A stretch of 7,824 bases of DNA from an uncultured Atopobiaceae bacterium (GTDB lineage: Bacteria > Actinomycetota > Coriobacteriia > Coriobacteriales > Atopobiaceae), in the NCBI GenBank assembly GCA_947303905.1, contig CAMYZR010000051.1, positions 1 to 7,824 on the forward strand, read 5' to 3'. The notes below the pieces were generated by a model. It was not told where the DNA came from. It saw nothing but the letters and a program-made list of their open reading frames with translations, and made no database searches. This document shows positions 1-6,149 of the stretch, one piece after another; positions within the stretch are counted from its first letter, which is position 1; each line of letters begins with the position of its first letter. The translations under genes were made by a program, and so were the position numbers.

Positions 1-2
1 AA

Positions 3-224
3 GGCCTGGTTTACATCGTTGATAACGGCGACGCGGTGATCGTCGATTATACCGGCGGCGATCAGACGCTGGAGCTGGCGGAGGCGTTGAACACGCGTCC
101 GCTGGTGGGCATTGCCGCGAACGCCTTTGAGGACGCGCCGCTGGAAGGCAACGCCTTCTTCCTGCGGCCCTATGAGTGTCGCGTGTACCTGTGGGAGGAC
201 TCTGGAGAGGGGCAGGCCGGCTAG
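3..224 (+). CDS. 3' end of a gene, possibly a GH13-type glycosidase C-terminal domain (partial)
   Basis: Only the last 73 codons lie in the window; the frame is open from the left edge (GLVYIVDNGDAVIVDY...) to a TAG at 222-224, so the start is outside. The fragment looks like a small beta-sandwich: alternating hydrophobic strands, then a closing motif FFLRPYECRVYLW. A terminal L-x-PYE-x-x-VY pattern is typical of the C-terminal beta domain of GH13 alpha-glucosidases and oligo-1,6-glucosidases, which hydrolyse alpha-glucosidic bonds. No catalytic region is visible, so the family assignment is a guess from the tail alone; that it is a real coding 3' end is more secure. The stop overlaps the stop of the convergent permease gene, leaving no room for an intergenic terminator. 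Confidence 0.5.
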   Translation, partial: GLVYIVDNGDAVIVDYTGGDQTLELAEALNTRPLVGIAANAFEDAPLEGNAFFLRPYECRVYLWEDSGEGQAG

Positions 225-1138
225 CTGGCACTTTCTGCGGACTGCAGCGTCACGAGGACGATGGTCGCCACCATGAGCACGAGGCCTGCCCAGTCAGCCC
301 AGGAGAAGGCCGTGTTGAGCATGAGCGCCGTCAGCACGGTGGCGCTCACGGGCTCGGCGGCACCGAGCATGTTGCCGCGCACGGGGCCGACGATGGATAT
401 GCCGTGCAGGAAGAGCCCGTAGGCGCCGAAGGTGCCCACGAACGAGGCTACGCCCAGCACTGCCCAACAGTCGAGTCCAAGTGCAGGAAACCCGCTGATC
501 AGGCCACGTGTGAGAAGCCAGAAGACCAGGCCGCTCGCGCCCGCGACCGACATGGCGATGCCGGTGGTGGCGAGGCTGCCCCAGCGCTCGAAGAGCGGCT
601 TGGGGTAGGTGGTGTAGAAGACCGATGCGGCGGCCGTGGCCACACCAAAGATCAGGCCCAGTATGGGGAGGCTCAGTGTGCCTGGGTCACCGCCCGTCGC
701 GATGAGGAAGGTGGCCAATGCCGCACAGGCGAGGGCTGCCACCTCGAGTCCGCGCGGAAGGCGTCGCTCCATGAGGCAGGCCAGTGCCAGCACCATGGGA
801 ACGTTCAGACTCTGCAGGACGGTCGCCGTGCCCGCGTTGGTGTAGCTGATGGTGGTGGCGTAGAGCGCCGAGTTGAGGAAGAGGCCTGCCGTGCCGAGGA
901 TGAGCAGCCTGTGACGCGTGTCGGCATCGGATGCCATGGCCTTGAGCTGGGGGCGCTGGAGCACAAGGAGCGTGACCAAGAACATGATGCCGGCGCCTAC
1001 CTGACGCAGCGCGGTGAGCAGCAGCGAGTCGATGGCGCTGTGCGCAAACAGGTACTGAACGCAGGTGCCTGACGCACCCCAGGAGATCGCTCCTGCGAGT
1101 GTCGAGACGACGCCGGTAATCATCCTCTTGCGATCCAT
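221..1138 (-). CDS. DMT-superfamily (EamA) permease
   Basis: A 305-residue integral membrane protein with two EamA halves, about residues 5-135 and 145-295, and roughly ten hydrophobic segments, the usual length and layout of drug/metabolite transporters. Family features visible include the WGASGTCVQYLF region in the first helix, the conserved LTALRQVGAG segment, the SYTNAGTATVLQSLNVPMVL stretch closing the first half, and GPVRGNMLGAAEPVSATVLTALML in the second. Substrate cannot be told; the family includes amino-acid, nucleobase and metabolite exporters. I chose the ATG at 1138 because GGAGGGG sits 6 nt upstream of it; a TTG at 1162 would add eight residues (MAKAEGFG) but would place that ribosome binding site inside the gene. 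Its TAG stop overlaps the stop of the convergent upstream gene. A candidate promoter lies just upstream. Confidence 0.9.
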   Translation of the reverse strand: MDRKRMITGVVSTLAGAISWGASGTCVQYLFAHSAIDSLLLTALRQVGAGIMFLVTLLVLQRPQLKAMASDADTRHRLLILGTAGLFLNSALYATTISYTNAGTATVLQSLNVPMVLALACLMERRLPRGLEVAALACAALATFLIATGGDPGTLSLPILGLIFGVATAAASVFYTTYPKPLFERWGSLATTGIAMSVAGASGLVFWLLTRGLISGFPALGLDCWAVLGVASFVGTFGAYGLFLHGISIVGPVRGNMLGAAEPVSATVLTALMLNTAFSWADWAGLVLMVATIVLVTLQSAESAS

Positions 1139-1144
1139 GCCAAA

Positions 1145-1151
1145 CCCCTCC
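1145..1151 (-). promoter_or_regulatory. Ribosome binding site of the EamA permease
   Basis: On the minus strand this reads GGAGGGG, followed by a 6-nt spacer (TTTGGC) and the ATG at 1138. It decides the start codon against the in-frame TTG at 1162. Confidence 0.75.
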
Positions 1152-1168
1152 GCTTTTGCCAAGCACCC

Positions 1169-1197
1169 ATCATAGCGCTACGTGCTGTTCCCATCAG
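1169..1197 (-). promoter_or_regulatory. Candidate sigma-70-type promoter for the EamA permease
   Basis: On the minus strand a -10 box TATGAT (1169-1174, five of six consensus bases) lies 17 nt downstream of a weak -35 candidate CTGATG (1192-1197, three of six). Transcription would begin near 1162, giving a short leader that holds the GGAGGGG ribosome binding site. An 8-bp palindrome TAGCGCTA (1173-1180) overlaps the upstream edge of the -10 box and could be an operator. This is a by-eye match only. Confidence 0.4.
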
Positions 1198-1272
1198 AGC
1201 CGCCGACCGCTCCACTCATCCGATATGGACCGAAGGGGCGAGAAAGAAGACTGGGTTCACTCATACTATGTG

Positions 1273-1278
1273 TATAAG
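1273..1278 (+). promoter_or_regulatory. Possible -10 box for the DUF4428/SPFH gene pair
   Basis: TATAAG matches five of six -10 consensus bases in a locally AT-richer stretch (1256-1278) that stands out in this GC-rich region, 29 nt before the ATG at 1307. No good -35 is visible at the right distance, so the start site may depend on an activator or another sigma factor, or the match may be chance. Confidence 0.3.
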
Positions 1279-1306
1279 CAGGTACCAGCGGGAAGGTTGA
1301 TGGACG

Positions 1307-2041
1307 ATGGCGCTGTTTGGGAACTTATTTGAGAAGAAGAACTGTGCGATTTGCAGCAAGGAGCTTGGCATCTTTGGCAAGACCAAGATCAGCGAAGGCT
1401 ACCTCTGCAAAGACTGCTCTGGCAAGCTCTCGCCCTATTTCCACGGGCATAGGTCTGCCACGGTGGAGGACATCCGAGAACAGCTCAGCTATCGCGAGGC
1501 CAATCGAGCCGATGTCGCAGCCTTCCATGTGACGCGCGCCTTGGGCAACGGGACCAAGGTCTATCTCGACGAGGACCAGTCCAAGGTGATCATCACAAAC
1601 GCGCAGCCCAGCGGTTGGGCTGACCGCAACCCCGACGTGATTGACTTCTCGCAGATTACCGGCTGCGACTACAACGTCAGAGAGAGCAAGACCGAGATCA
1701 AGCGCAAGAATGCCGAGGGCGAGGAGGTCTCCTACAACCCACCGCGCTACGACATCGACTACGACATCTATGTGACCGTCTACATCGATCACCCCTACGT
1801 GGAGCAGGTGGAGTTCAGGCTCAATTCGAGTCGCATCGAGAGCAATGTCTCCGCAGAGTATCGCCAGACGGAGGCGCTGGCCAAGGAGATCAAGGAGTCC
1901 CTGACGGGCATCCGTGCCAAGCAGCGTGCGGCCGCTGCACCAAAGCGCGCCGTCACCTGCCCGCATTGCCTGGCGACCACCAAACCCGATGCAAACGGTT
2001 GCTGCGAGTACTGCGGGAGCAGCCTCGAGGGCGCCCAATAG
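1307..2041 (+). CDS. DUF4428-domain protein with C-terminal zinc ribbon
   Basis: A 244-residue soluble protein of unknown function. The N-terminus (residues 12-46) has the DUF4428 pattern: C13-x2-C16, then GIFGKTKISEGYLCKDC with C34 and C37, a treble-clef-like zinc site. The middle (about 75-190) is a charged, beta-rich region (TKVYLDEDQSKVIITNA, YDIDYDIYVTVYIDHPYVEQVEFRLN) that resembles a domain seen after DUF4428 in Firmicutes and Actinobacteria. A basic, helical linker (185-215) leads to a second Cys4 zinc ribbon, C218-PH-C221 and C233-EY-C236. No signal peptide or membrane helix is seen. The ATG at 1307 follows GGGAAGG at about 10 nt; a nearer ATG at 1300 is in another frame and stops after ten codons. 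It precedes the SPFH/zinc-ribbon gene by 84 nt on the same strand, so the two probably form one transcript. Function is unknown. Confidence 0.85.
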   Translation: MALFGNLFEKKNCAICSKELGIFGKTKISEGYLCKDCSGKLSPYFHGHRSATVEDIREQLSYREANRADVAAFHVTRALGNGTKVYLDEDQSKVIITNAQPSGWADRNPDVIDFSQITGCDYNVRESKTEIKRKNAEGEEVSYNPPRYDIDYDIYVTVYIDHPYVEQVEFRLNSSRIESNVSAEYRQTEALAKEIKESLTGIRAKQRAAAAPKRAVTCPHCLATTKPDANGCCEYCGSSLEGAQ

Positions 2042-2081
2042 CCAATCTGGCCGTATGGGCTGGCGTCAAGAACGGATTTGC

Positions 2082-2104
2082 GCCATGGGCGGACGTCCCA
2101 TGGC
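2082..2104 (+). other. 8-bp perfect hairpin between the DUF4428 and SPFH genes
   Basis: GCCATGGG (2082-2089) pairs perfectly with CCCATGGC (2097-2104) across a 7-nt loop. It lies 41 nt after the DUF4428 stop and ends 8 nt before the AAGAGGG ribosome binding site of the SPFH gene. No T-run follows, so it is not a standard terminator; an RNA stability, processing or translation-control element is possible. Confidence 0.45.
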
Positions 2105-2125
2105 TGATGAGAAAGAGGGTGCAAC

Positions 2126-3409
2126 ATGGGACTTCTGAAGGCAGGGCTTGGTGCGGCGGCTGGTGTGCTCAGCGAGCAGTGGCGAGACTACATCTACTGT
2201 GACGCGATTCCCAACAACGTGCTCATGGTCAAGGGCCGCAAGCGCACGGGTGGCAGCGACAATCTCCTGACAGACGGGTCAGTCATCGCGGTCAACGAGG
2301 GGCAGTGCATGCTCATCGTGCATCAGGGTGCCGTCGTGGACGTGTGCGCCGAGGCCGGCGAGTTCCTCTTTGACAGCGGGACCGAGCCCTCGGTCTTCTA
2401 CGGCGACCTCGGCGAGCAGGTCAAGGCAACCTTCCTGCGCATCGGGGAGCGCATCTCCTTTGGTGGGGACGCCGCCAACGACCTGCGCGTCTACTTTGTC
2501 AATACCAAGGAGATCATGGGCAACAAGTACGGTACGCCCGCGCCTGTCACCGTGCGCGTCGTAGACGCCAACATCGGCCTCGACACTGACATCGGCTGCC
2601 GCTGCAACGGCGAGTACTCGTTCCGCATCGTCGATCCGCTGCTCTTCTACACGCAGGTTGCCGGCAACGTGACTGACACCTTCCGTCTCGAGCAGATCTC
2701 CAGCCAGATGCGCAGCGAGTTTCTGACGGCCCTGCAGCCGGGCTTCGGTCGCCTCTCCGCGATGGGCATCCGCTTCAGTCTCTTCCCGGCGCATACCACC
2801 GAGCTCGCCGAGGCCATGGAGCAGGAGCTTTCCGTCAAGTGGACGCAGCGTCGCGGCATCGCCGTGGTGGGCGTGGGCATCAACACCATTGCCGCGTTGC
2901 CCGAGGATGAGGAGCGCATCAAGCAGCTGCAGCTGACCGCGGTCATGCGCGACCCCAACATGCGCGCCGCCAACGCTGCGATCACGCAGGGCGAGGCCCT
3001 GAAGGCTGCTGCGAGCAACGAAGCTGGTGCCATGATGGGCTTCGCCGGCATCAACATAATGCAGAATGCGGCTGGTGCCATGAATGCCTCTGGCCTCTAT
3101 GACACGAGCCAGCCCTACCAGCAGCCGGCCAACGCCTATCAAGTGACGGCGCCGCAGGCAGCCGCCGAAGGCTGGACCTGCCCCAACTGCGGCACGACAA
3201 ACACGGGCAAGTTCTGCATGGAGTGCGGAACCCCCAAGCCGGCACCCGCTGCCGCCTGGACCTGCCCCAACTGCGGCGCGAGCAACACGGGCAAGTTCTG
3301 CTCCGAGTGCGGCACGCCCAAGCCTGCGGACGATGCATGGACCTGCCCCAGCTGCGGGGCCTCCAACAAGGGCAAGTTCTGCATGGAGTGTGGGACGCCG
3401 CGTCCGTAG
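2126..3409 (+). CDS. SPFH-domain (YdjI/virion-core-like) protein with three tandem C-terminal zinc ribbons
   Basis: A 427-residue protein. Residues 15-270 match the bacterial SPFH/Band-7 group often annotated as virion core protein or YdjI-like: EQWRDYIYCDAIPNNVLMVKG near the start, the GSVIAVNEGQCMLIVHQGAVVDVCAEAGEF strand pair, then GVGINTIAALPEDEERIKQLQL closing the domain. A helical Ala/Met-rich region (272-322) and a Gln/Pro/Ala linker (323-348) lead to three zinc ribbons beginning at W350, W378 and W405, each WTCPxCG...GKFCxECGTP with four cysteines (352/355/364/367, 380/383/392/395, 407/410/419/422). No transmembrane helix is seen. The related B. subtilis YdjI belongs to a PspA-associated envelope-stress operon; a membrane-scaffold role here is inference. 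The ATG at 2126 follows AAGAGGG. It is likely co-transcribed with the DUF4428 gene and is followed by a strong terminator. Confidence 0.9.
   Translation: MGLLKAGLGAAAGVLSEQWRDYIYCDAIPNNVLMVKGRKRTGGSDNLLTDGSVIAVNEGQCMLIVHQGAVVDVCAEAGEFLFDSGTEPSVFYGDLGEQVKATFLRIGERISFGGDAANDLRVYFVNTKEIMGNKYGTPAPVTVRVVDANIGLDTDIGCRCNGEYSFRIVDPLLFYTQVAGNVTDTFRLEQISSQMRSEFLTALQPGFGRLSAMGIRFSLFPAHTTELAEAMEQELSVKWTQRRGIAVVGVGINTIAALPEDEERIKQLQLTAVMRDPNMRAANAAITQGEALKAAASNEAGAMMGFAGINIMQNAAGAMNASGLYDTSQPYQQPANAYQVTAPQAAAEGWTCPNCGTTNTGKFCMECGTPKPAPAAAWTCPNCGASNTGKFCSECGTPKPADDAWTCPSCGASNKGKFCMECGTPRP
3173..3406 (+). repeat. Three in-frame tandem repeats (84, 81 and 69 nt) encoding zinc ribbons
   Basis: Units start at 3173, 3257 and 3338, each with codons for WTCP, so the period is 28 then 27 codons and the last unit stops at the gene end. 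The units are alike at the DNA level as well as in protein: each begins tggacctgcccca and shares the stretch ggcaagttctgc. Differences cluster in the Pro/Ala spacer. This suggests recent duplication or gene conversion within the gene, and copy number might vary between strains. Confidence 0.85.
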
Positions 3410-3428
3410 GCGTCCATACGATGCGAGC

Positions 3429-3469
3429 GAGAGGGAGGGGTTCCTCGATGGGCCCCTCCCTCTCTGTTT
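3429..3469 (+). terminator. Rho-independent terminator after the SPFH gene
   Basis: GAGAGGGAGGGG (3429-3440) pairs perfectly over 12 bp with CCCCTCCCTCTC (3453-3464) across a 12-nt loop, followed by a short T-rich tail TGTTTG. It begins 20 nt after the stop codon of the SPFH gene. The stem is very strong; the T-tract is weak. It separates the zinc-ribbon/SPFH unit from the ROK kinase. Confidence 0.8.
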
Positions 3470-3513
3470 GGTGACCGATGAATCGCATTCGCCAGCAGCG
3501 CCCGTAGTCTTCA

Positions 3514-3544
3514 TTGACGGTGGCAATGCTAGTCTGGGACTAAT
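3514..3544 (+). promoter_or_regulatory. Weak candidate promoter for the ROK kinase
   Basis: TTGACG (3514-3519, five of six -35 bases) is followed at 19 nt by ACTAAT (3539-3544, four of six -10 bases). The spacing is longer than ideal. Position fits: it comes after the SPFH terminator and 28 nt before the kinase start. By-eye match. Confidence 0.3.
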
Positions 3545-3572
3545 CAAAGGGTCACGAGGGAAAGGGAGAAGC

Positions 3573-4472
3573 ATGGCTCAGTATCTGGTTCTCGATATCG
3601 GAGGCACCTTCGTCAAGTACGCGATCATGGACGGCGACGGCGCGTTCGTCACGCAGGGCAAGGTGCCCGCCAACACCACGTCCGAGGCGCACATGCTCGA
3701 GTCGCTTGAGGAGGTGCACAAGGTCGTCGGAGACGACTACGAGGGCGTTGCCATCTCCATGCCGGGTCGCATCGACACGGCAAAGGGCTGGGCATACACC
3801 GGTGGCGCCTTCACGTGGCTGCATGACTATCCGGCAGCGGAGAAGTACGGCGCCGTGTTTGGCAAGCCCACGACCGTCGCCAACGACGGCAAGTGCGCGG
3901 CCATCGCCGAGAGCTGGTCCGGCGCCCTTTCCGACGTGGACTCTGGTGCCGTGCTGGTGCTGGGCACCGGTGTCGGTGGCGGCATCGTGCTCAATGGCAA
4001 GGTGTGGATGGGCTGCTCGGGCGGCGCGGGTGAGCTCTCCTGGCTGGTCTGTGACTACCCGGCCATTCACGAGGGCCATGCGGGCAGTGCCATCTGGGCC
4101 GGCAAGATCGCTGCGGGCGCCATCGTCCCCAAGTTCGGGTTGGCAAAGGGCCTCGCCAACGCTGATGGCATCATGCTCTTCGACGCCTACGAAGCAGGCG
4201 ACCCCGACGCCGTTGCGGTCATGGACGAGTATGCCATGTGGGCCTCCTCTGGCATCGTCTGCCTGCAGTCCGTGCTCGACCTGCCGCGCTACGCCATCGG
4301 TGGCGGCATCTCCGCACGTCCCGAGGCCACTTCGCTCATCCGCGACGCCGTGGACAAGCTCTACGAGATCCATCCGTACCTGCCGTTCTCCAAGCCCGAG
4401 ATCGTCACCTGCAAGTACGGCAACGAGGCCAACCTCATTGGCGCCCTGGCCTTCCACCTCGACCAGGTGTAG
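3573..4472 (+). CDS. ROK-family sugar kinase (glucokinase or beta-glucoside kinase type)
   Basis: A 299-residue cytoplasmic kinase with the actin-like ROK fold. Visible motifs: D8-IGGT12 phosphate loop; SMPGRID (62-68); catalytic aspartate D105 in ANDGKCAAIAE; GTGVGGG (131-137), the ATP-binding part of the ROK signature, continuing to GGAGELSW with E154; GGGIS (243-247); and the C-terminal YGNEANLIGALAFHL. ROK kinases use ATP to phosphorylate glucose, N-acetyl sugars or beta-glucosides. The CxCGxxGCxE zinc motif and the zinc-binding histidine of classical ROK glucokinases and NagK are absent: the region after E154 reads LVCDYPAIHEGHAGS. Kinases without zinc, such as the Listeria beta-glucoside kinase BglK, are therefore the closer comparison; substrate remains inferred. 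The ATG at 3573 follows AAGGGAG; the frame is open further upstream to 3333, but that part overlaps the SPFH gene and the terminator. No helix-turn-helix domain, so it is an enzyme and not a ROK repressor. Confidence 0.9.
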   Translation: MAQYLVLDIGGTFVKYAIMDGDGAFVTQGKVPANTTSEAHMLESLEEVHKVVGDDYEGVAISMPGRIDTAKGWAYTGGAFTWLHDYPAAEKYGAVFGKPTTVANDGKCAAIAESWSGALSDVDSGAVLVLGTGVGGGIVLNGKVWMGCSGGAGELSWLVCDYPAIHEGHAGSAIWAGKIAAGAIVPKFGLAKGLANADGIMLFDAYEAGDPDAVAVMDEYAMWASSGIVCLQSVLDLPRYAIGGGISARPEATSLIRDAVDKLYEIHPYLPFSKPEIVTCKYGNEANLIGALAFHLDQV

Positions 4473-4504
4473 GGGCGATGCCGCCTAGTAGAACGCTGAT
4501 GCGC

Positions 4505-4540
4505 AGGGGCGTGACGAGCGGGAGCTCGCCGCGCCTCTTA
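4505..4540 (+). terminator. GNRA-capped hairpin after the ROK kinase, probable terminator
   Basis: A long stem runs from A4505 to T4538. AGGGGCG (4505-4511) pairs with CGCCTCT (4532-4538) with one G-T wobble; T4512-G4531 and G4513-C4530 continue it; A4514/C4529 is a single mismatch; CGAGC (4515-4519) pairs with GCTCG (4524-4528), capped by the tetraloop GGGA, a GNRA loop. Only TTATC follows, so the T-tract is poor. It starts 33 nt after the kinase stop and would separate it from the PHP gene. The rest of the 155-bp gap shows no other gene or clear promoter. Confidence 0.5.
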
Positions 4541-4627
4541 TCGAGTGTCTCAAGCCAATCGAAGGCTCGCTGATTCGTGCGGCTCCCATCGAGAAGGGGA
4601 TGCCACCACCGCTGAAAGGACCCCGTC

Positions 4628-5470
4628 ATGCTCGCCGACTACCACGTTCACTGCATGTTCTCCGACGACTCCTGGTACGCGCCCGAGAAGGTCGTGGCAG
4701 ATGCCTGGAGGCAGAACCTCGACGAGATCTGCTTCACCGATCACGTGGACTACGGCATCAAGCCCGGCTGGGACCAAGCCCTCTCTGCCAAGGTGATGGA
4801 GGGCCAGCGTGTGGTCAACGTTGACTACGACGCGTACTTCCCTTGCATCGAGGCACTGCGCGACGAGTGGGAGGGACGCGTCACGATCAAGCGCGGCCTG
4901 GAGTTTGGCGTGCAGTCGCACACGATCCCGCAGTTCAACGCGCTGTGGGACAAGTGGCATGAGCATTTGGACTTCACGTTGCTCTCCATCCATCAGGTGG
5001 GTGACCTCGAGTTCTGGACGGGCGAGTTCCAGGAGGGGCGTGCCCAGCAGGAGTACAACCGCGCCTACTACCAGGAGCTCTACGACGTGACGACGAGCTT
5101 CGAGCACTGGAGCGTACTCGCGCACCTCGACCTCATCAAGCGCTACGACCCAGAGGGCATCCTGGACTTTCCGGCCAACCGCGACCTCGTGGCCGCTACG
5201 CTCGAGCACGTGATCAAGGTGGGCAAGGGCATCGAGCTCAACACCTCGTCCGTGCGCTACGGGCTGAAGGACAGCCAGCCGGCGCGCGAGATTCTCGAGC
5301 TGTATCGCGACCTGGGCGGCAAGATCATCACATTGGGCTCAGACAGCCATGCGCCCGAGCACCTCGGTGCCTACCTGCGGCACTTCCAGAAGTACCTGGC
5401 TGACCTCGGCTTCGAGGGCTTCTGCACCTATGACCGCATGGTTCCGACGTTCCACCCGTTCGAGGTTTAG
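4628..5470 (+). CDS. PHP-domain phosphoesterase, histidinol-phosphatase (HisJ/HisK) type
   Basis: A 280-residue protein matching the PHP family of metal-dependent phosphoesterases. The metal-ligand motifs are all present in order: H6 and H8 in DYHVHCMFSDD, D38-H39 in CFTDHVDYG, E92 in KRGLEFG, H122 in LLSIHQVGD, H166 in VLAHLDLIKRY, and D239 and H241 in GSDSHAPEHLG. Length and motif spacing fit monofunctional histidinol-phosphatases, which remove phosphate from L-histidinol phosphate in the penultimate part of histidine synthesis, using three metal ions. No other his gene is in the window, so the histidine role is by family only; other phosphoesters are possible. The ATG at 4628 follows AAGGA at 7 nt. 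The acetyltransferase gene follows by 52 nt on the same strand with its own ribosome binding site, so an operon is likely. Confidence 0.88.
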   Translation: MLADYHVHCMFSDDSWYAPEKVVADAWRQNLDEICFTDHVDYGIKPGWDQALSAKVMEGQRVVNVDYDAYFPCIEALRDEWEGRVTIKRGLEFGVQSHTIPQFNALWDKWHEHLDFTLLSIHQVGDLEFWTGEFQEGRAQQEYNRAYYQELYDVTTSFEHWSVLAHLDLIKRYDPEGILDFPANRDLVAATLEHVIKVGKGIELNTSSVRYGLKDSQPAREILELYRDLGGKIITLGSDSHAPEHLGAYLRHFQKYLADLGFEGFCTYDRMVPTFHPFEV

Positions 5471-5522
5471 TTCAACCGATGCCCAGCCGCCGGGCGATCA
5501 AGCCGCAAAAGAGAGGGAGACC

Positions 5523-6146
5523 ATGACCGACGACAACCGTACCCGCGTAGCCGCAATGACGGCCTCGACTGGCGGCAAGCTCTACGACGCTAACTTCGAG
5601 CCTGCGGTGACAGCCGCCGTGCGCGAGTGCAAGGAGCTCTGCTGGGAGTACAACCAGCTTCGGCCGACCGACGAGGAGGCGCGAGTGGCGCTGATAGACC
5701 GCATTATCGGCAGCCACGACGAGCACTTCACCTTTGTCCAGCCGTTCTGGTGCGACTACGGCAAGAACATCCACGTGGGGGAGAACTTCTACTCCAACCA
5801 CGGGCTGGTGGTGCTTGACGGCGCGTCGGTCACTTTTGGGCACGATGTCTACATTGCCCCCAACTGCGTGTTCTCGACGGCTGGACATCCTGTGGACACC
5901 GAGCGTCGCAATGCCGGCCTCGAGTACGCGCTGCCCATCACGGTGGGTGACAACGTCTGGATTGGCATGGGCGTGCTGGTGTGCCCGGGGGTGACCATCG
6001 GCTCCAACGTGGTCATTGGCGCGGGGAGCGTGGTGGTGAAGGACATACCCTCGGGCGTGGTCGCCGTGGGCAATCCCTGTAGGGTCATGCGTGAGATTGG
6101 TCCTGAGGACGCCGCTCGCTACGAGATGTACCAGCCCGAAGGCTAG
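5523..6146 (+). CDS. maa: Maltose/galactoside O-acetyltransferase family protein
   Basis: A 207-residue left-handed beta-helix acyltransferase of the maltose/galactoside acetyltransferase group, which moves acetyl from acetyl-CoA to the 6-OH of sugars. The N-terminal Mac domain spans about 15-65 (GGKLYDANFEPAVTAAVREC...EYNQLRPTDEEARVALIDRIIGS). Hexapeptide repeats follow from about 78 to 185 (ITVGDNVWIGMGVLVCPGVTIGSNVVIGAGSVVVKDIPSGVVAVGNPCRVMR pattern). The catalytic histidine is H122 in STAGHPVD, and the substrate-side segment QPFWCDYGKNIHVGENFYSNHG is intact. The ATG at 5523 follows GAGGGAG; the frame is open upstream to 5349 but that lies inside the PHP gene. The in vivo substrate is unknown; the family is often linked to detoxifying excess sugar. 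It probably shares a transcript with the PHP gene and ends 12 nt from the convergent permease gene. Confidence 0.92.
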   Translation: MTDDNRTRVAAMTASTGGKLYDANFEPAVTAAVRECKELCWEYNQLRPTDEEARVALIDRIIGSHDEHFTFVQPFWCDYGKNIHVGENFYSNHGLVVLDGASVTFGHDVYIAPNCVFSTAGHPVDTERRNAGLEYALPITVGDNVWIGMGVLVCPGVTIGSNVVIGAGSVVVKDIPSGVVAVGNPCRVMREIGPEDAARYEMYQPEG

Positions 6147-6149
6147 ATT

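Noticed and set aside
176..1072. A 298-codon open frame on the + strand opposite the EamA permease
   Set aside because: Its product is His/Arg/Glu/Gly-rich with no family resemblance, as expected from the antisense of a GC-rich gene; the minus-strand permease is clear.
3333..3572. Upstream in-frame extension of the ROK kinase
   Set aside because: It overlaps the SPFH gene and its terminator; the ATG at 3573 has a ribosome binding site and starts the DIGGT motif at the expected distance.
2279..3574. A 431-codon minus-strand open frame, longer than the SPFH gene it opposes
   Set aside because: It runs through the terminator hairpin and the kinase ribosome binding site, and its translation is low-complexity Ala/Gly/His/Arg. 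It is an artefact of codon bias, lengthened by the repeats.
3552..4457. A 301-codon minus-strand open frame opposite the ROK kinase
   Set aside because: No recognisable motif and composition typical of antisense reading; the + strand holds an intact ROK kinase.
4435..4629. A 64-codon minus-strand open frame across the ROK-PHP gap (FDWLETLDKRRGELPLVTPLR)
   Set aside because: It reads somewhat like protein, but it overlaps the kinase 3' end and the GNRA hairpin, lacks a good ribosome binding site, and I do not recognise it; too little to call a gene or remnant.
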